Shown here: positions 26,767 to 38,739 of the stretch, piece after piece
Layout of the letters: every line of letters starts with the position of its first letter
Position numbering within the stretch: the first letter of the stretch is position 1
DNA from: Phorcus lineatus
Taxonomy: Eukaryota > Mollusca > Gastropoda > Trochida > Trochidae
Length of the DNA: 64,000 nt
Assembly: GCA_921293015.1 (NCBI GenBank)
Contig: OV121092.1
Location: 32,433,764-32,497,763 of the forward strand
Direction: 5' to 3'
The notes under the pieces: model-generated
Databases searched by the model: none
The model's input: only the letters and a program-made list of their open reading frames with translations
What the model was told of the DNA's origin: nothing
Position numbers and translations under genes: made by a program

Positions 26767-27640
26767 AATTGAAAACTTACATTAAAGTTTAATTACAGTT
26801 TAGATACGATGTTTCAATACGTAATCAGTAATTCTATAGAAACGTATAATCGTGTTTAAATGTTTAAATATGTAGGATGTATGTATGTATGCTTTAAGGC
26901 AGTGAATGATTAAGTTGTTGTGGTTTATTACAGGTCACCATGAACTTTGAAATATGAATTGAAAAATTACATCAAAGTTTAATTACAGTTTAGATACGAT
27001 GTTTCAATACGTAATCAGTAATTCTATAGAAACGTATAATCGTGTTTAAATTCTTAAATATGTAGGATGTATGTATGTATGCTTAAAGGCAGTGAATGAT
27101 TAAGTTGTTGTGGTTTATTACAGGTCACCATGAACTTTGAAATATGAATTGAAAAATTACATCAAAGTTTAATTACAGTTTAGATACGATGTTTCAATAC
27201 GTAATCAGTAATTCTATAGAAACGTATAATCGTGTTTAAATTTTTAAATATGTAGGATGTATGTATGTATGCTTAAAGGCAGTGAATGATTAAGTTGTTG
27301 TGGTTTATTACAGGTCACCATGAACTTTGAAATATGAATTGAAAAATTACATCAAAGTTTAATTACAGTTTAGATACGATGTTTCAATACGTAATCGATA
27401 ATTCTATAGAAACGTATAATCGTGTTTAAATTTTTAAATATGTAGGATGTATGTATGTATGCTTAAAGGCAGTGAATGATTAAGTTGTTGTGGTTATTAC
27501 AGGTCACCATGAACTTTGATAACGTATAATCGTGTTTAAATTTTTAAATATGTAGGATGTATGTATGTATGCTTAAAGGCAGTGAATGATTAAGTTGTTG
27601 TGGTTTATTACAAGTCACCATGAACTTTGATAAACACCAG
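26767..27640 (+). repeat. 190-bp minisatellite, five units
   Basis: CAGGTCACCATGAACTTTGA starts at 26931, 27121, 27311 and 27500, and CAAGTCACCATGAACTTTGA at 27611, giving spacings of 190, 190, 189 and 111; the last unit has lost about 80 bp. Each unit contains an internal (ATGT)n run, ACGTATAATCGTGTTTAAA and GGCAGTGAATGATTAAGTTG. Units are more than 95% alike by eye, so the array is young or homogenised. Confidence 0.95.
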
Positions 27641-30600
27641 TGGTTTTCATAGTACTCATAAAACAATGAAAGATTTCTTTGTCATTTTCCTTGACACCCA
27701 AGTGTCGAGTTCATAAATTTCTTAAGGCGATGACCATTATAAAAATAGAATACAAAGACTTTATAGAAAGCATTTCAAAACAACATTCAAATGTAGCTTC
27801 TCAAATGTCAAAGTAAACTGATGTAACTATAAAGACCGCAAGATCACCTAGTTTGTGTGAAGAGCAACTTCCACCGACCACAATAACGCTTCACGTCATT
27901 CCAAATTTAACTTAACAAACTATTCAATCTTCTAGAAAGCTGCTTCCTGTCTGAAAAGTTCAAACCGACAAAGGCTCTTGACTGCAGAAGGGATCTGTCA
28001 ACCTCATTCTCTACATACAGTTCAAGCAAGGTCACGTCGTTCGAGTAACATGTTGGTTCTTTAGTGCATTTCAACAATGACATTTATTCAGCTTAGTAAA
28101 TATTACTACTACAGTCAGAACCTTATGAACAGCATTTACTTACAGAAATGCCTGTTACCCCTTTTGCAAAAAATGATCATATAAAATTTTTAAATGCGTT
28201 TCATCCTGTTACATTTTTAATCCCCCAAAAAGGTCCATTTGCTAAAATATTTTTCTTATATTTAGATCCAAAGTATATTGACAGTAATATCATATAGACT
28301 TTGCCCAAAAGTTACATTAACTCTTATTATTTATATATGTACTAAAAGAACATATAGCTTGTGATAAAATTATCAGTAACTCTGATACGGTTAATTGATA
28401 CAATGAGAATATTGAATATAAATCTTACTAATTGCATCTCATAAGACAGATTATGTTAATTCTATAAGCATGTATACCTGCATAATGTCAAGGCAGTCTA
28501 TACCTGTCCTATCTAGATAGGTATTCAATGCATACACTGAATTCAGTTTAAAGGATGTAAAACTAAAATTCACACAACTAAATTCATATATTCCCACATT
28601 GCTTTAATTCGATCTTATAGAAGGTTTATGGAACATTCCCTACCAACAAAACATTGTCACACAAAGTATCTGCCTGTTCTAAACATATTAGAAAAACCTT
28701 CTTACAACACATCCCTGGTTCTGTTGCGATACTATGTGGCTGTGTTTTGTCGAGATGACCTGTGTGTATTGTGCACATACCAAACAATGCGGAATTGGTT
28801 GAGGCTTTTTGAATGATTATTTGTGAAACGCCGTCGATGATTTACAAAAAAAATTATTGCAACGAATCAGGATTCGCTATTTCTAACTCGAAAAGTGTTT
28901 TGATTAAAACAAAAGTTAGCATAGGAAGATACATGTAGGACATGCGCAAAAACTGAAGAGAGAGAATGTACAGATTAATTTGATGACGGTTTGACCAGAA
29001 GAAAATACTTGAATGATCTCCTTGTAACACACTAAAAATACTGAGATAATTGAGACGTTGGAAAAAACATGAAATATCTCTAAGGATGCAGTGAACAAAA
29101 TTGTTGTTGTTAAGAAGCAGAAAAATATTATTAAAATCGGCGTTGTTCCGATGATTAAATATTCAGAACAATGTTTTTGCAGGATAGGAACTCAATCTAT
29201 CAGAGGGGTCCCTCTGCATAGCGGAGTTCACTTCGATGCATTTAACATTTTAATACATTAAACTGTTTCTCAAAGAAGGAGCCTAGAAGTGAAAAATAAC
29301 CTTTTAGTGGAACCATCAAAGTCGTGAACGCAAGTGTTAAATAATGAAACTTGTTTCAGTAAGTTAACGAGGCACCACTTACGCATTGCAGTTGCTTCTT
29401 CTGTTATGCTGATTCTGCACAAGACAAAAATGACCTCCATAGTTTCAAGTTTCTTATCTTCCTATATTTATCTTGTAGAGACTTGAATTATTAATATCTA
29501 ACCCAAAATATTCTTACACGAAATATTGCTTAGAAAATACTCTAAAAATAACACGTCTTTGCACATGATTCAACACTAGGTGAGCAAATAGTTGGGATTC
29601 ACTTTTATTACTTATCAATTCATTATCCTATAATTAGTTTATTTTGGAGGAAAAGTATAAGCAGGTTTTTAGGATGAAAGATGTATTTCTGTTAGTTAAT
29701 TTCAAAAGTTAATATTTCTTTTTAAATAATCAATGTAGTTTCAAATTCTCACTCGTGAATTCTCTTTCATGTTTCCCTGTGTGTAATATTGTTCACCTCT
29801 ATGACAGAAACCCCCGTCAAAGCTCATGTGATTGATTTCATATAGAACACTTTGAAACTTGGCATCTCCTTTCAAGAACAAAGATAATTATACACAAAGA
29901 AGATTGGATATTCTTAATTTTATTATCTCCGTTTTGCTAGGAGATTTGCTTTCTGCTATCATTTTTCTTCACCGATTTTTACCGATTATTTTGTACTAGT
30001 CTTTTAAATGTTGAAGAGATAGAGGGCAATTTTATTCAAGAAGTTATTTCACTTTTCACTATTGAAATTAAAAAAACTTCATGTTATATTATTACATTTG
30101 AAGACAAGGATGTATTTAAAAAAACATAGAAAAAAATGTTTTGAATAAAACATTCTTATGTAATAATTACAACAATTTCATGTCGGTCCACGTATTTTCA
30201 AAAAATAGACATGTAAAGATTCATCCCGAAAAAATTGAAAAAATGTTGAAAAAATATATTTTGGAATTACTTTTGGGATCATAGCATGGATAAATTGAAA
30301 TCGACAATGTTATGTTTTAAAGTGAAAAATAAGAAAGTAAGTTCCATAATATATTCTTATTTCATACCACTCATTTAACTGTAAAAGTTTTTATAGCTCT
30401 TGACAATTACCAAAGGTCAAAATTTCAAAAACTCAAGTTTTATTTTTCTTTGTAAATCTCTAAGAAATCATGAAGAACGTCAACTATTAGTCATGTAATA
30501 CTACTTACCTAGGTATGTTCCTTTAAGTGAATATGAATATTTATCATGACATAATTTAGAAAATCAGGATTTTAAGATCTGATGGCATCTGTCTATTTCT

Positions 30601-31893
30601 TCTTGCCAGAGTTCGAAACACTAGTACTGCACCATCCAAATGATGATGCAATCAATGGTAGATAATTTGGTTAGTCTGGAGTATTTTTAATCTTTGCTAC
30701 GCAATCCTTAAGATATGAAAGGGAGTTTTAGTCATTTGTCACAGTCTAGTTGCAGGGAGTTGTATTGTATTGAAGTGAATTTGACATGACGAAAGTGTAA
30801 TGAAAGCTTTAGTTTAAGTAATTATATCCTATGACTTTCATATTGTCCGGACCTTCCGCCTTATTTCACATTATCTGCAGTAAATGGTAAATCTACTGCA
30901 AGCTGACAATAGTTTCATTCTACTTTGCTCGCAGGTATGTATAACTGGTATATAATTCTCAGTCATACAATAAATGTGATTACTCCACTAAAATGTATCA
31001 TTGCAGGTTCTTTCCACAGGGGACAGCAGCTGAAAATATCTCTGAAAATCGTTAAAGGCAATTGTTGGCGTGTTAAAGGCACTTATTGTTTCTGAACTTT
31101 TTAATAATGGTGATGTCCAATATCGTTTGATGTACTATTATATGTGCCACGTACCTTTGAACCATTAGCACGCTAAAAGTATTTTCAATATTTTGCTATT
31201 CTCCAAAACGTCTAAAAATTTAATCTAATATATTTGGACTTTCAGCTTGCTACCGTTAGATTAAAACGTAATGACCGCTTCCTCAATGTCATGAGGATAA
31301 TGTTTTGGCGATGAGATAAACATGCTATGTTGTCGAGAGAACTCAAAGCTCCGTCATATAATATCTGTCTCAAAAATAACAAAACATTAGTTTGTTCTCC
31401 ATAAAAGCGAAACCCTACACTTAGTGTATCATGAAATGTATCAATATATTACATAACCATGTAATCTTACGATAGTAAAACATGTACGTAATGGAATACA
31501 ATGAATTCCCTATCGCACTCCTCAATCCGTATTGCACTCCGTATTGCACTTCTCCCGGAACTACTTTCTCAGCGAGAGAGTTGTCATGTCAGCTATTTTT
31601 AGAATTTAGGTCAGGGGAAACCCCATATGAAATGTTGATATACATGTAAGTGATATGCACGTGTCATTAAAGAAAATTTAAACATGTGAACAAATATCTT
31701 GCGTCTGTTTTTTTTCAAATATTCATCACAGTTTTGTGTGCACTCTATTTCCATGTGACGTCATAGGTGGAGGAATGTGATGACGAAATATTTCGTGAAA
31801 AGGTTGGCGGAGTAATTTCTTTAGGTCAAGACAACGCGTAGACACTCTTCCGTGTTCGGCTTTATTTGAAGTAAATTAAAGGGTATGTAATAA

Positions 31894-32057
31894 ATATAGA
31901 ACGTCATTCTATTGCATTTTTTCGTTTGTATTGAACTCGTAGATGTCACAAAGAGCAAAGAAACAACTCGTTCGCAGAACTGTTTTGCGAACGAGTTGCT
32001 TCTTTGCTCTGTTTGACATCTACCAGAAAAAATGCACTAGAATGACGTTCTAAATAT
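31894..32057. repeat. Large imperfect palindrome (hairpin F)
   Basis: The outer arms are TAGAACGTCATTCTATTGCA (31897 onward) and TGCACTAGAATGACGTTCTA. The inner arms are CAACTCGTTCGCA and TGCGAACGAGTTG around a short loop at about 31978-31988. The arms pair over roughly 75 bases each with one asymmetric segment. A TGACGTCAT site lies upstream near 31757, and many short direct words (CCGTATTGCACT) near 31530. This resembles the terminal hairpin of elements C and D, so it may be one end of another such element, but I could not fix the other end. Confidence 0.75.
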
Positions 32058-32632
32058 GTACAAATCTCAAGACCTGTCACTAGATTTGTCTATATTTGAC
32101 TTTTAACGTTAACTAGGCTATTTTTACCTAAATAAACATAAACAAAATTTCCATTTGCCATCAAACATCACAATGAAACAGTGACAATGACTGTCTAACC
32201 AGAGTAAAAGTTTACGTTGCTGACGCTAACTAGACTTGAAAAAAACTCTTGTAGATTCGTTCATTCCATCTCCTATCCGGTTGGCCATTGGATCGATGCT
32301 TCTGTCTTGTCTGATGGGTTTATTTGGTGGCTTTCCTGCACAGAACAGGAAATGTTCATAGCAGGAAACGATGGAGCGTCCTAAATCACTTCCTGTAATT
32401 AAGGGAAATGCACAGGAATAAGTCCGGAAAAGATGTAGATAATTGAACGAGTCAAGAAGTGACTAACTGATCAAAAGGGCAAATGTACCTATATCGTTAG
32501 ACTTTATAAGTGCAAGTCGAATAGCAAAATCGGATATTCTTGGCACTAAGGCTTGTTGTAAATAAATGTATTATGATAATAAACCGAGATCAAAACAGCT
32601 TCTTCTTAGTAAGCAACTGCGATGTCATCTGA

Positions 32633-32690
32633 AGTGAGTGAATGAGTTATTATCTAGCTCCGCTTTGGCAATATTCCAGCCATTACAGGC
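32633..32690 (-). mobile_element. ACTC-tailed retroposon end, reverse orientation (copy 3)
   Basis: GTGAGTGAATGAG followed by GCTTTGGCAATATTCCAG is the reverse complement of the 3' terminal pattern (CTGAAATATTGTTCAAAA...AACTCACTCACTC) of copies 1 and 2. Only about 60 bases can be matched. What lies upstream in element terms (to about 33.05 kb) is not recognised. The 141-aa open frame running across it from 32638 is therefore not called a gene. Confidence 0.5.
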
Positions 32691-33123
32691 ATTCATCGCC
32701 TGGAAGATCGGGGTGGGAGTTGTTGCTTCCTTGCCCGACGCTCTGCATCATAATGACAAAACAAAACTGATGTTGAACTGTGGCTGGGTACAAAATTCAC
32801 AGAATGAATTGCGGACAGTATTAATTATAGTTATAATTAACATGGTAACGCACTCAAGCAATCATATATACCCTCACAATTATCAAGTTAGTATCGTCAT
32901 AGTAGTGAAGTTGTCTTCTTATCGATTCACAAATCTAGACTCTCTGAATTCCACTGAGAAGTTTGATATGCAACGGATGGGGTGCGTCTGCATGTTCAGT
33001 GTCATTGTAACGTACCATTCTGTCAAGGATCCCCTCGAACCTGGCTTGGAGCCCGCTAGATAGACTATAAACGTGTCAGTTAGCTATCTTTATTGTATCT
33101 GCTTTCTAACATTTACCACCAGT

Positions 33124-34610
33124 TTTGCTTGCAACATGGAGGAAAAGACAATTGACACATATTCGAAAAATTACTGTAATAAAATCATTGGCCCTTTTAA
33201 AATTGGTTCACATTTCCAACACTCTGCCTAATCCTCCTGATTCATTTATCTCATCCCCTGAGAAAAATTTCTTTAAATTCATTTAGTTGATAAAATAGAC
33301 AAAATTAAAAGGAGTACAATGAAAAGGGAATTTAAGGAAGGAGGTTTGAGCATGATTGACATAAAATCTTCTGTCGTTGCCATGAAATTATCCTCATTGA
33401 GACTCTACTTAAAGAAATCAAATATAAGTAATCCATGCAATTTTCCATTAAAAGATATTTTGATTATGGTGCTAATTTCAAGAATATTGTTAAATAGACA
33501 ATCCCTTTTGGAATGATCTCTTGATAGCTTGGAAATCATATTGTATTAAGCCTACAATAGAGGATGACAACTTAGATGAAATCTTATCTCAACCCATATG
33601 GTTGAAACATAACTTAAAAAACCCGAACCACTATATTAAACAATGGACTAAGAAAGGAATTCTTACAGTAAGAGATTTTTATGGAGGACATGGCCAACTT
33701 TCTTTTTCAGATTTGACAAAAAGGTACCAGACAAATGGTACATACTTAGATCTTGATTACATCTTCCATATATTACCTAAAGCATGGACGGAAACCTTAA
33801 TAGGATTTTATCTTTTAGATAGAAAGATTTTGTCAGTACTTTACAAAACGACTTTAAGACTTTGACAAAGGACTCAAAAAGATTTTATGATATTCTTATG
33901 ACTGAAAATACTAAGCTGCCAGCATGCCATAAATGGGAAAATCTGTTTGAAAATGATGATTTTGAATGGCATAAGCTCTTTACTTATACATTCAAGATGT
34001 CAAACTTCAAGACTTTCAGATTAAGTTTTTGCATGGAATTATTTATACTAAAAAGGAGCTTTTGCGCATAAAATTAATTGATAATGCAATATGTTCCTTT
34101 TGCAAGGAGGTTAATGAAAATCTTTGTCATGTATATTGGGAATGTGAGGAAACTACAATTTTTTGGAACCACCTTCAGGATTGGGTAAGTAGATAATTTG
34201 ATGACTTCCATCGGACTTAATTCTTGGTTTGGTTTGGTCCACTCAATGAAAACTCTCTATTTCATCACATAATTTTATGTGCAAAAAGACATCTATACAT
34301 CTGCTCATTGAAAAACAATATTCCAAAACTTAAGAATTTTATAAAGATTTTAATTGACGTATTCACAATAGAAAGATTTATCTTTAATAAAAGAAATAAT
34401 ACAAATTTTCCAAAAAGTGGTTACCTTTATTTCCAGGTTTTGAATTTAATTGACATGTATGTAGTGACTAATTGGTTACATTAATTCTCTGTTAACTTTT
34501 TTTAAGACACTTAGTCTAGAAACTCCGTTTGTATGACATTCTGAGGAGATGTGGAATCTTTATGTATCGTTTACAATTTTACTTTTTATCTAAAAAAAAC
34601 AAAAGAACAA
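33124..34610 (+). mobile_element. 5'-truncated, inactivated Tx1/L1-like LINE
   Basis: Reading across several breaks gives the C-terminal part of an L1/Tx1-type ORF2 protein: a thumb/connection segment with KREFKEGGLSMIDI (from 33319), a domain with IWLKHNL and KGILTVRDF (33521-33865), the WHKLFTYTFKMSNFKTFRL block (33862-34071), a CCHC knuckle CSFC-x8-H-x4-C (about 34090-34145), and a tail (34224-34484). At least four stops or frameshifts interrupt it, and the catalytic RT part is absent. The insertion is bounded by AACATTTACCACCAGT (33108-33123) and AACATTTACCGCCAGT (34611-34626), a 15-of-16 target duplication, with an A-rich 3' end just before the second. The family is inferred from motif spacing that I recognise, without a search. 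Confidence 0.82.
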
Positions 34611-34669
34611 AACATTTACCGCCAGTAGGTGGTGCGGGTAGTCAAGCAGGCATTACTACACGATAAAAT

Positions 34670-34765
34670 TACGATATCGAGACTAAGAGTGGTTTCGTTT
34701 TGTCTCTCAGAGTTTTGTGTGTTGTACAGGCTTCTGCAAACCGCTGAAATTGACCAGACTACTGA
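34670..34765 (+). repeat. Repeat R, copy 1
   Basis: Shares ATATCGA-ACTA, TTTCGTTTTGT and, after a gap, CCGCTGAAATTG with copies at 37350-37500 and 46775-46930. Unknown nature; no frame is conserved. Confidence 0.5.
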
Positions 34766-35404
34766 CAACTAATTTGACTGGGACATCACAGTATTTTATC
34801 TTTAGAGTTATGCTCAATCAACTATGCATGACATAATGTCATTATCAATTTATTGTAATTTCGAAATCTCATTTGAGTTTGTAAAATTGAGTGGCAAAAT
34901 ACAAAGTAATCGGACATTCGAAATAAAGATATTGTCTTCAGTTTATAACGGTTTATACCCAGGTTGTCGACAATCGTTTATGAGTAACAAAGAATAAGTG
35001 TCGACAACTGCAACGTCAGGCAGAAAGTCACGCATGGTTGTTACTATGCTCCACTGATCTTGTGTTTGATAAACAGATAGTTAGATATACCATTAGCATT
35101 ATGATAATCCTTTAACATCTCACTTCTTATCTTCGCACCCGTGGCCTATTCTTATGCAATTCCAATGACTTGCCAAGATAGTCCTTTCCACATTTCCCGT
35201 AATTTTCTGTGCTTGTCACCAAGGCTGATGCGGCGGCCATAAGTAAACTATCCGTTTTCATCTATATGCACTATATATGAGAACTGTCACCAACTAAAAA
35301 AGGATTACTTTCATAATGTTTGGCTGTATAGAAATTCATAACGTGACAATTTTTCCATCAACAAATAATGAAAAGAAAATATATTAATCTATAATATGCC
35401 TGAA

Positions 35405-35810
35405 AAAATATAGAAATGTCTATACAAATGACTGGTTCTTTGTTTTGCTAATCTGCATACTGTTCAATCGAATTCATCTATACATGCTTTCGTCTTTAAT
35501 GTTTGCAATGAGAAATGTTTTGCATTAGCGTGTTGACAAAAAAATTTAGATATTGTGTATCTTTGGAACAAATCAGTTTTTTCTTGAATCCTAATTTTCT
35601 TGCAAATTAGTAAAATCATTCTATATCCTCTATCGTAAATATCCATTAAAAGGAATGATACAAAAAGATAAAAGTCTGTTAACATCTTGACAATGTACCA
35701 AAAGTTATTTGGGAATTCTGTTAATTTCTTCGGTAAAATGAAGTTAGCACGAAAAACAAAACCCTTGCACGAAATGAAACGATTAAAAATCTGTAGTAAC
35801 GTATGCATGG
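35405..35810. repeat. Repeat S, copy 1, shared with 57695-58060
   Basis: Shared landmarks in order: TGGT-CTTTG-TTTGC-AAT, GCTTTCGTCT, TTGACAAAA-A-TTAGATATTGTG or CATGTAGATATTGTG, AAAGGAATGATACAAAA or AAAGAAATGATACAAAA, and TTGACAATGTACC. Because the partner lies downstream of RING copy 3, this may mark the tail of a lost further RING unit upstream of copy 1. The open frame on the minus strand here is not preserved in the partner. Confidence 0.65.
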
Positions 35811-36970
35811 ATGATCGACCTATTGATCACAATTGATAGAACCTATTTACTTCTACACTGTCATTTCAGCAAATCGGCGCTCAAAGAATTATTTTCGGCA
35901 CAAATGGCTGCCAGATTTTAGAGGTGTGGCCAAAACAAGCACTCTGATGTGTCGGCGCCCATCCATCCATATGTTGACACAACATTTTAAGAGGAATACA
36001 ATACACAGAAAATATGCCAAACAATTACTTTCTTGGGGGTTTATTTACTAAATAAATTGTTATCAAAAGCATCACATCTTTCAGTATTTTCTTACAGTAT
36101 AATCAGCTTTTTAAAGGATCCTCAAGCTATAGTTCACAATTCTTGTATGAAACAAAATTACACCATTTTTATACACTATTGCCAGTCTTTTTCTCAGAAC
36201 AAAATTTGTCAAAATGATTCCAGAATTATAAATTTGTAGACTTAAAAAAACAAACAATTGTAACAACAAGTGTAGAAATCATTTAAGAACATGATATTAC
36301 AATTGATGGGAAATACGAAAAAGGAGGCATCACGGCCATCAAATAAAAAATAATTCCTTGTTATTGAAAGTCTGCTGTGACTTCTAAACATAACTGGACA
36401 CTGCCTTTCATGCTAAAGACTTTATTCACTTTTGTTCTGATTTTGATAAAGGCGACCATCAAAGGCTTTTACATTAGATGCCATATCGATCAACAAGCGT
36501 GTGGAATTCGTACTCAAAAAATGATGTCGTTAAGGATTATGAGTTAGTTTTTGGTCATGACAAAATCAAATAAGGACCACAGTCAAAAATATAATTTAGT
36601 TCTTTATCGATGATTTAAAACTGTTACTGATATCAGGACAGTTTAATAAGTTTCAGTTAGATACATGACATGAAAAGATACATAGAAATGCAAAGATAAC
36701 TATGCATCTTTTATTGAAAAGGCAACCATTTGTCTTTTCTTGCAGATTCCCTTTTTTTAAAGTAAATTACAAAACACATGTATCAGATCACTTTTACCTG
36801 TGGTAGGTAAATTTTACTGATTTTGTTGCATGCAAGAACAAAACTAATTTGATATCTTTTAAACTGGCCTAAAAAGCCCTTGAGCGATTTCTATCATTTT
36901 ATACATGAAAATCTCTAGATTATTTCCAAATAGAAATGTACACAACATAATGTTTACCGAATAGCATGAC
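35811..36970. other. No gene seen
   Basis: AT-rich with short unrecognised frames (72 aa at 35833 and 68 aa at 36033). No element ends or tandem repeats. Confidence 0.4.
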
Positions 36971-36972
36971 TC

Positions 36973-37037
36973 ATCTGTGACTCAGTTGGTAAAGGCGCTA
37001 CTTAAAAACATAGATTCTGGGCTCGACTCTCCACGGT
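36973..37037 (+). other. Degenerate tRNA-like (SINE head) relic
   Basis: TGACTCAGTTGG (36978-36989) fits an A box with one change, and GGCTCGACTCT (37020-37030) is a B box with about two changes, at a spacing normal for a tRNA. I could not close an acceptor stem, and there is no good anticodon arm, so this is not called a functional tRNA gene. It is more likely a decayed tRNA-derived SINE promoter. Confidence 0.35.
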
Positions 37038-37349
37038 TATTGTTTATAAAATATACCTTTGTATTATTCATTCCTATTTAATTTTTACATTTTACAGGTC
37101 AATTGTTTAACATATCATACTAAACCAAATATTTTGTTAGGAGACCATGACCAATTCCAAATTTCCAAGAAATGATGAACTTATACCGAAACCCTATCAC
37201 AGTAACAAAATTTGATCAGCAGCTGTATGTTAACCCCGGTAAGAGTGTTATGGTTATATCGCCCCTAACAGTACAGTAATCAAACCACGAATCGATACTG
37301 AATTGACGTTTATTGAATGGGTTGATTTCAAAGGCTTAGAGTGCGTTGG

Positions 37350-37500
37350 CAGATTGATTAATATCGAAACTAGAAGTAGTTTCTCCTAGTTTCGTTTTGT
37401 TTTCTTGCTTAAAGCTATGTATTATTGGAGCTTCATTCAGCCGCTGAAATTGTAACAGGTATTCCTATCTTTGCTTTTATGATTTTAAAAGATAATTGTT
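37350..37500 (+). repeat. Repeat R, copy 2
   Basis: Matches 46775-46930 over ATATCGAAAC, TTTCGTTTTGT, CTGA-ATTG-AACAGGTATTCC and TCTTT. It lies about 2.7 kb upstream of RING copy 1, as the 46.8-kb copy lies about 2.4 kb upstream of RING copy 2, which suggests it belongs to the duplicated unit. Confidence 0.55.
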
Positions 37501-37631
37501 TCCTTATAGCTAGTGTTCTTCTTAATAGAAAAACATCTACTATTTGTGTTAGTGAAAATATCTTAATCATATATCATTTAGAGCGAGGAAATGACAGTGA
37601 TATACAAGGGTTATATAATGGGGTTACATAG

Positions 37632-38735
37632 AATATGTTGTTGAGTTACGAAATCAGAACCTTCCAATTGCGTGTTATGTGCCTTAAACACATGGACATT
37701 TTCAATCTCTATTGAAAATATGAAAACGTTTAATCTTTACATATTTTCTATTTGAAATGAATATACAAGTTGATCAACAGAGTTTGCACCTACAAGGGTA
37801 TTTTTGGCACTAAGCCGAGTACGTTTAGATATAGCCTACTGTATGTCACTTTAACATTCACTCAAGCATACAAGCTGTTCAAAGGCTATGTGTTTGGACT
37901 GTGGTAAGCAGTAAACAACCTAGTACTGTATTATTTTGTGGGTTATGAGGCATGGATTTCAGTAGTTTCATAACATTGTAAGAGTATAGGGGTTCAACAG
38001 AATAGGGACCAAAATACTGCTAAGAGACAGGCGACTATTAATGCTTATGAAAGTTTTTGAATATTTTGTGAAGTTTTAAAAACAAATTAGAAATTTAATT
38101 TCAAAAGATGTAATCGACAAATACGACCTTCTTTGACATTAATTAAGTAACCAATTTAACCAAATATTGTGTTATTATTTAACATTTCGCTTATGTACAT
38201 TTTTTAATTATGAATCGAATTATCTCGCATTTGTATCCTGACCTTTTACTTGTTACTCGAATGCTTTTGCTTATAGTAAATCAATTAAGATCATGAATTT
38301 ACATATGAAATGAACCAATAAATAACAAATGGTATTGATCATCTTCATATTCTCCGCTACATGATCTAATATATATGCTTAGTTACGTGATTGATTATCT
38401 TCTTGTTTTTATTTTAAAAATTCAGATATTATGAAAAGCGTCTGAATTGATTTGATCTGTCTTAAAACCCTACTTAATTCTATTGATGTTTACAAGTTGA
38501 TTATTTTAGTACAGTAATTAGTCATAATCTTGGAATTACTAGCCTTTGTAGCAAAAGTGTACTTCACATATATTTACTTTTATACATAAATTGGAAATAT
38601 ACTTTCATACAATAACACAAATACAACCGTAAGTAGCGAGTATTCTTCAAGAAAATCTTCAAAAACAAATGGTAATGTTGTTTATGTTTTACTTTAATTA
38701 ATGTATAATTTGTATTTTTTTAATCAGTAGATGAA
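37632..38735. other. No gene seen
   Basis: AT-rich spacer with no recognised content between repeat R and MITE B2. Confidence 0.45.
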
Positions 38736-38739
38736 ATTT

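Larger units (their letters stand above)
25350..32500. repeat. Right copy of the old tandem segmental duplication
   Basis: Collinear with 7960-22830. Of the two copies this one is shorter, because it lacks the large insertions of the left copy, but it has its own (the 190-bp array at 26.77 kb and the hairpin at 31.9 kb). The island 28640-28850 versus 16790-17000 shares GATGAC-TGTGTG followed by TGC, and TTGAGG. In one frame both read D-D-(M/L)-C-x-x-C to a nearby stop, but substitutions do not favour third positions, so I do not call it coding. Confidence 0.65.

Noticed and set aside
26767..27640. Regularly spaced repeats that might be a CRISPR array
   Set aside because: Units are 190 bp long and contiguous with no unique spacers, and the DNA is eukaryotic; it is a minisatellite.
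32200..32420. Open frame on the minus strand after an acceptor-like TTAATTACAG, matched in the duplicate at 22560-22800
   Set aside because: Differences between the two copies fall about equally on all codon positions and the left copy has a stop, so there is no sign of coding constraint.
32638..33063. 141-codon plus-strand frame
   Set aside because: It begins in an ACTC-tail retroposon fragment and shows no domain, coding bias or splice structure.
36973..37037. Functional tRNA gene
   Set aside because: A and B boxes are degenerate and no acceptor stem or anticodon arm forms; kept only as a tRNA-like relic.
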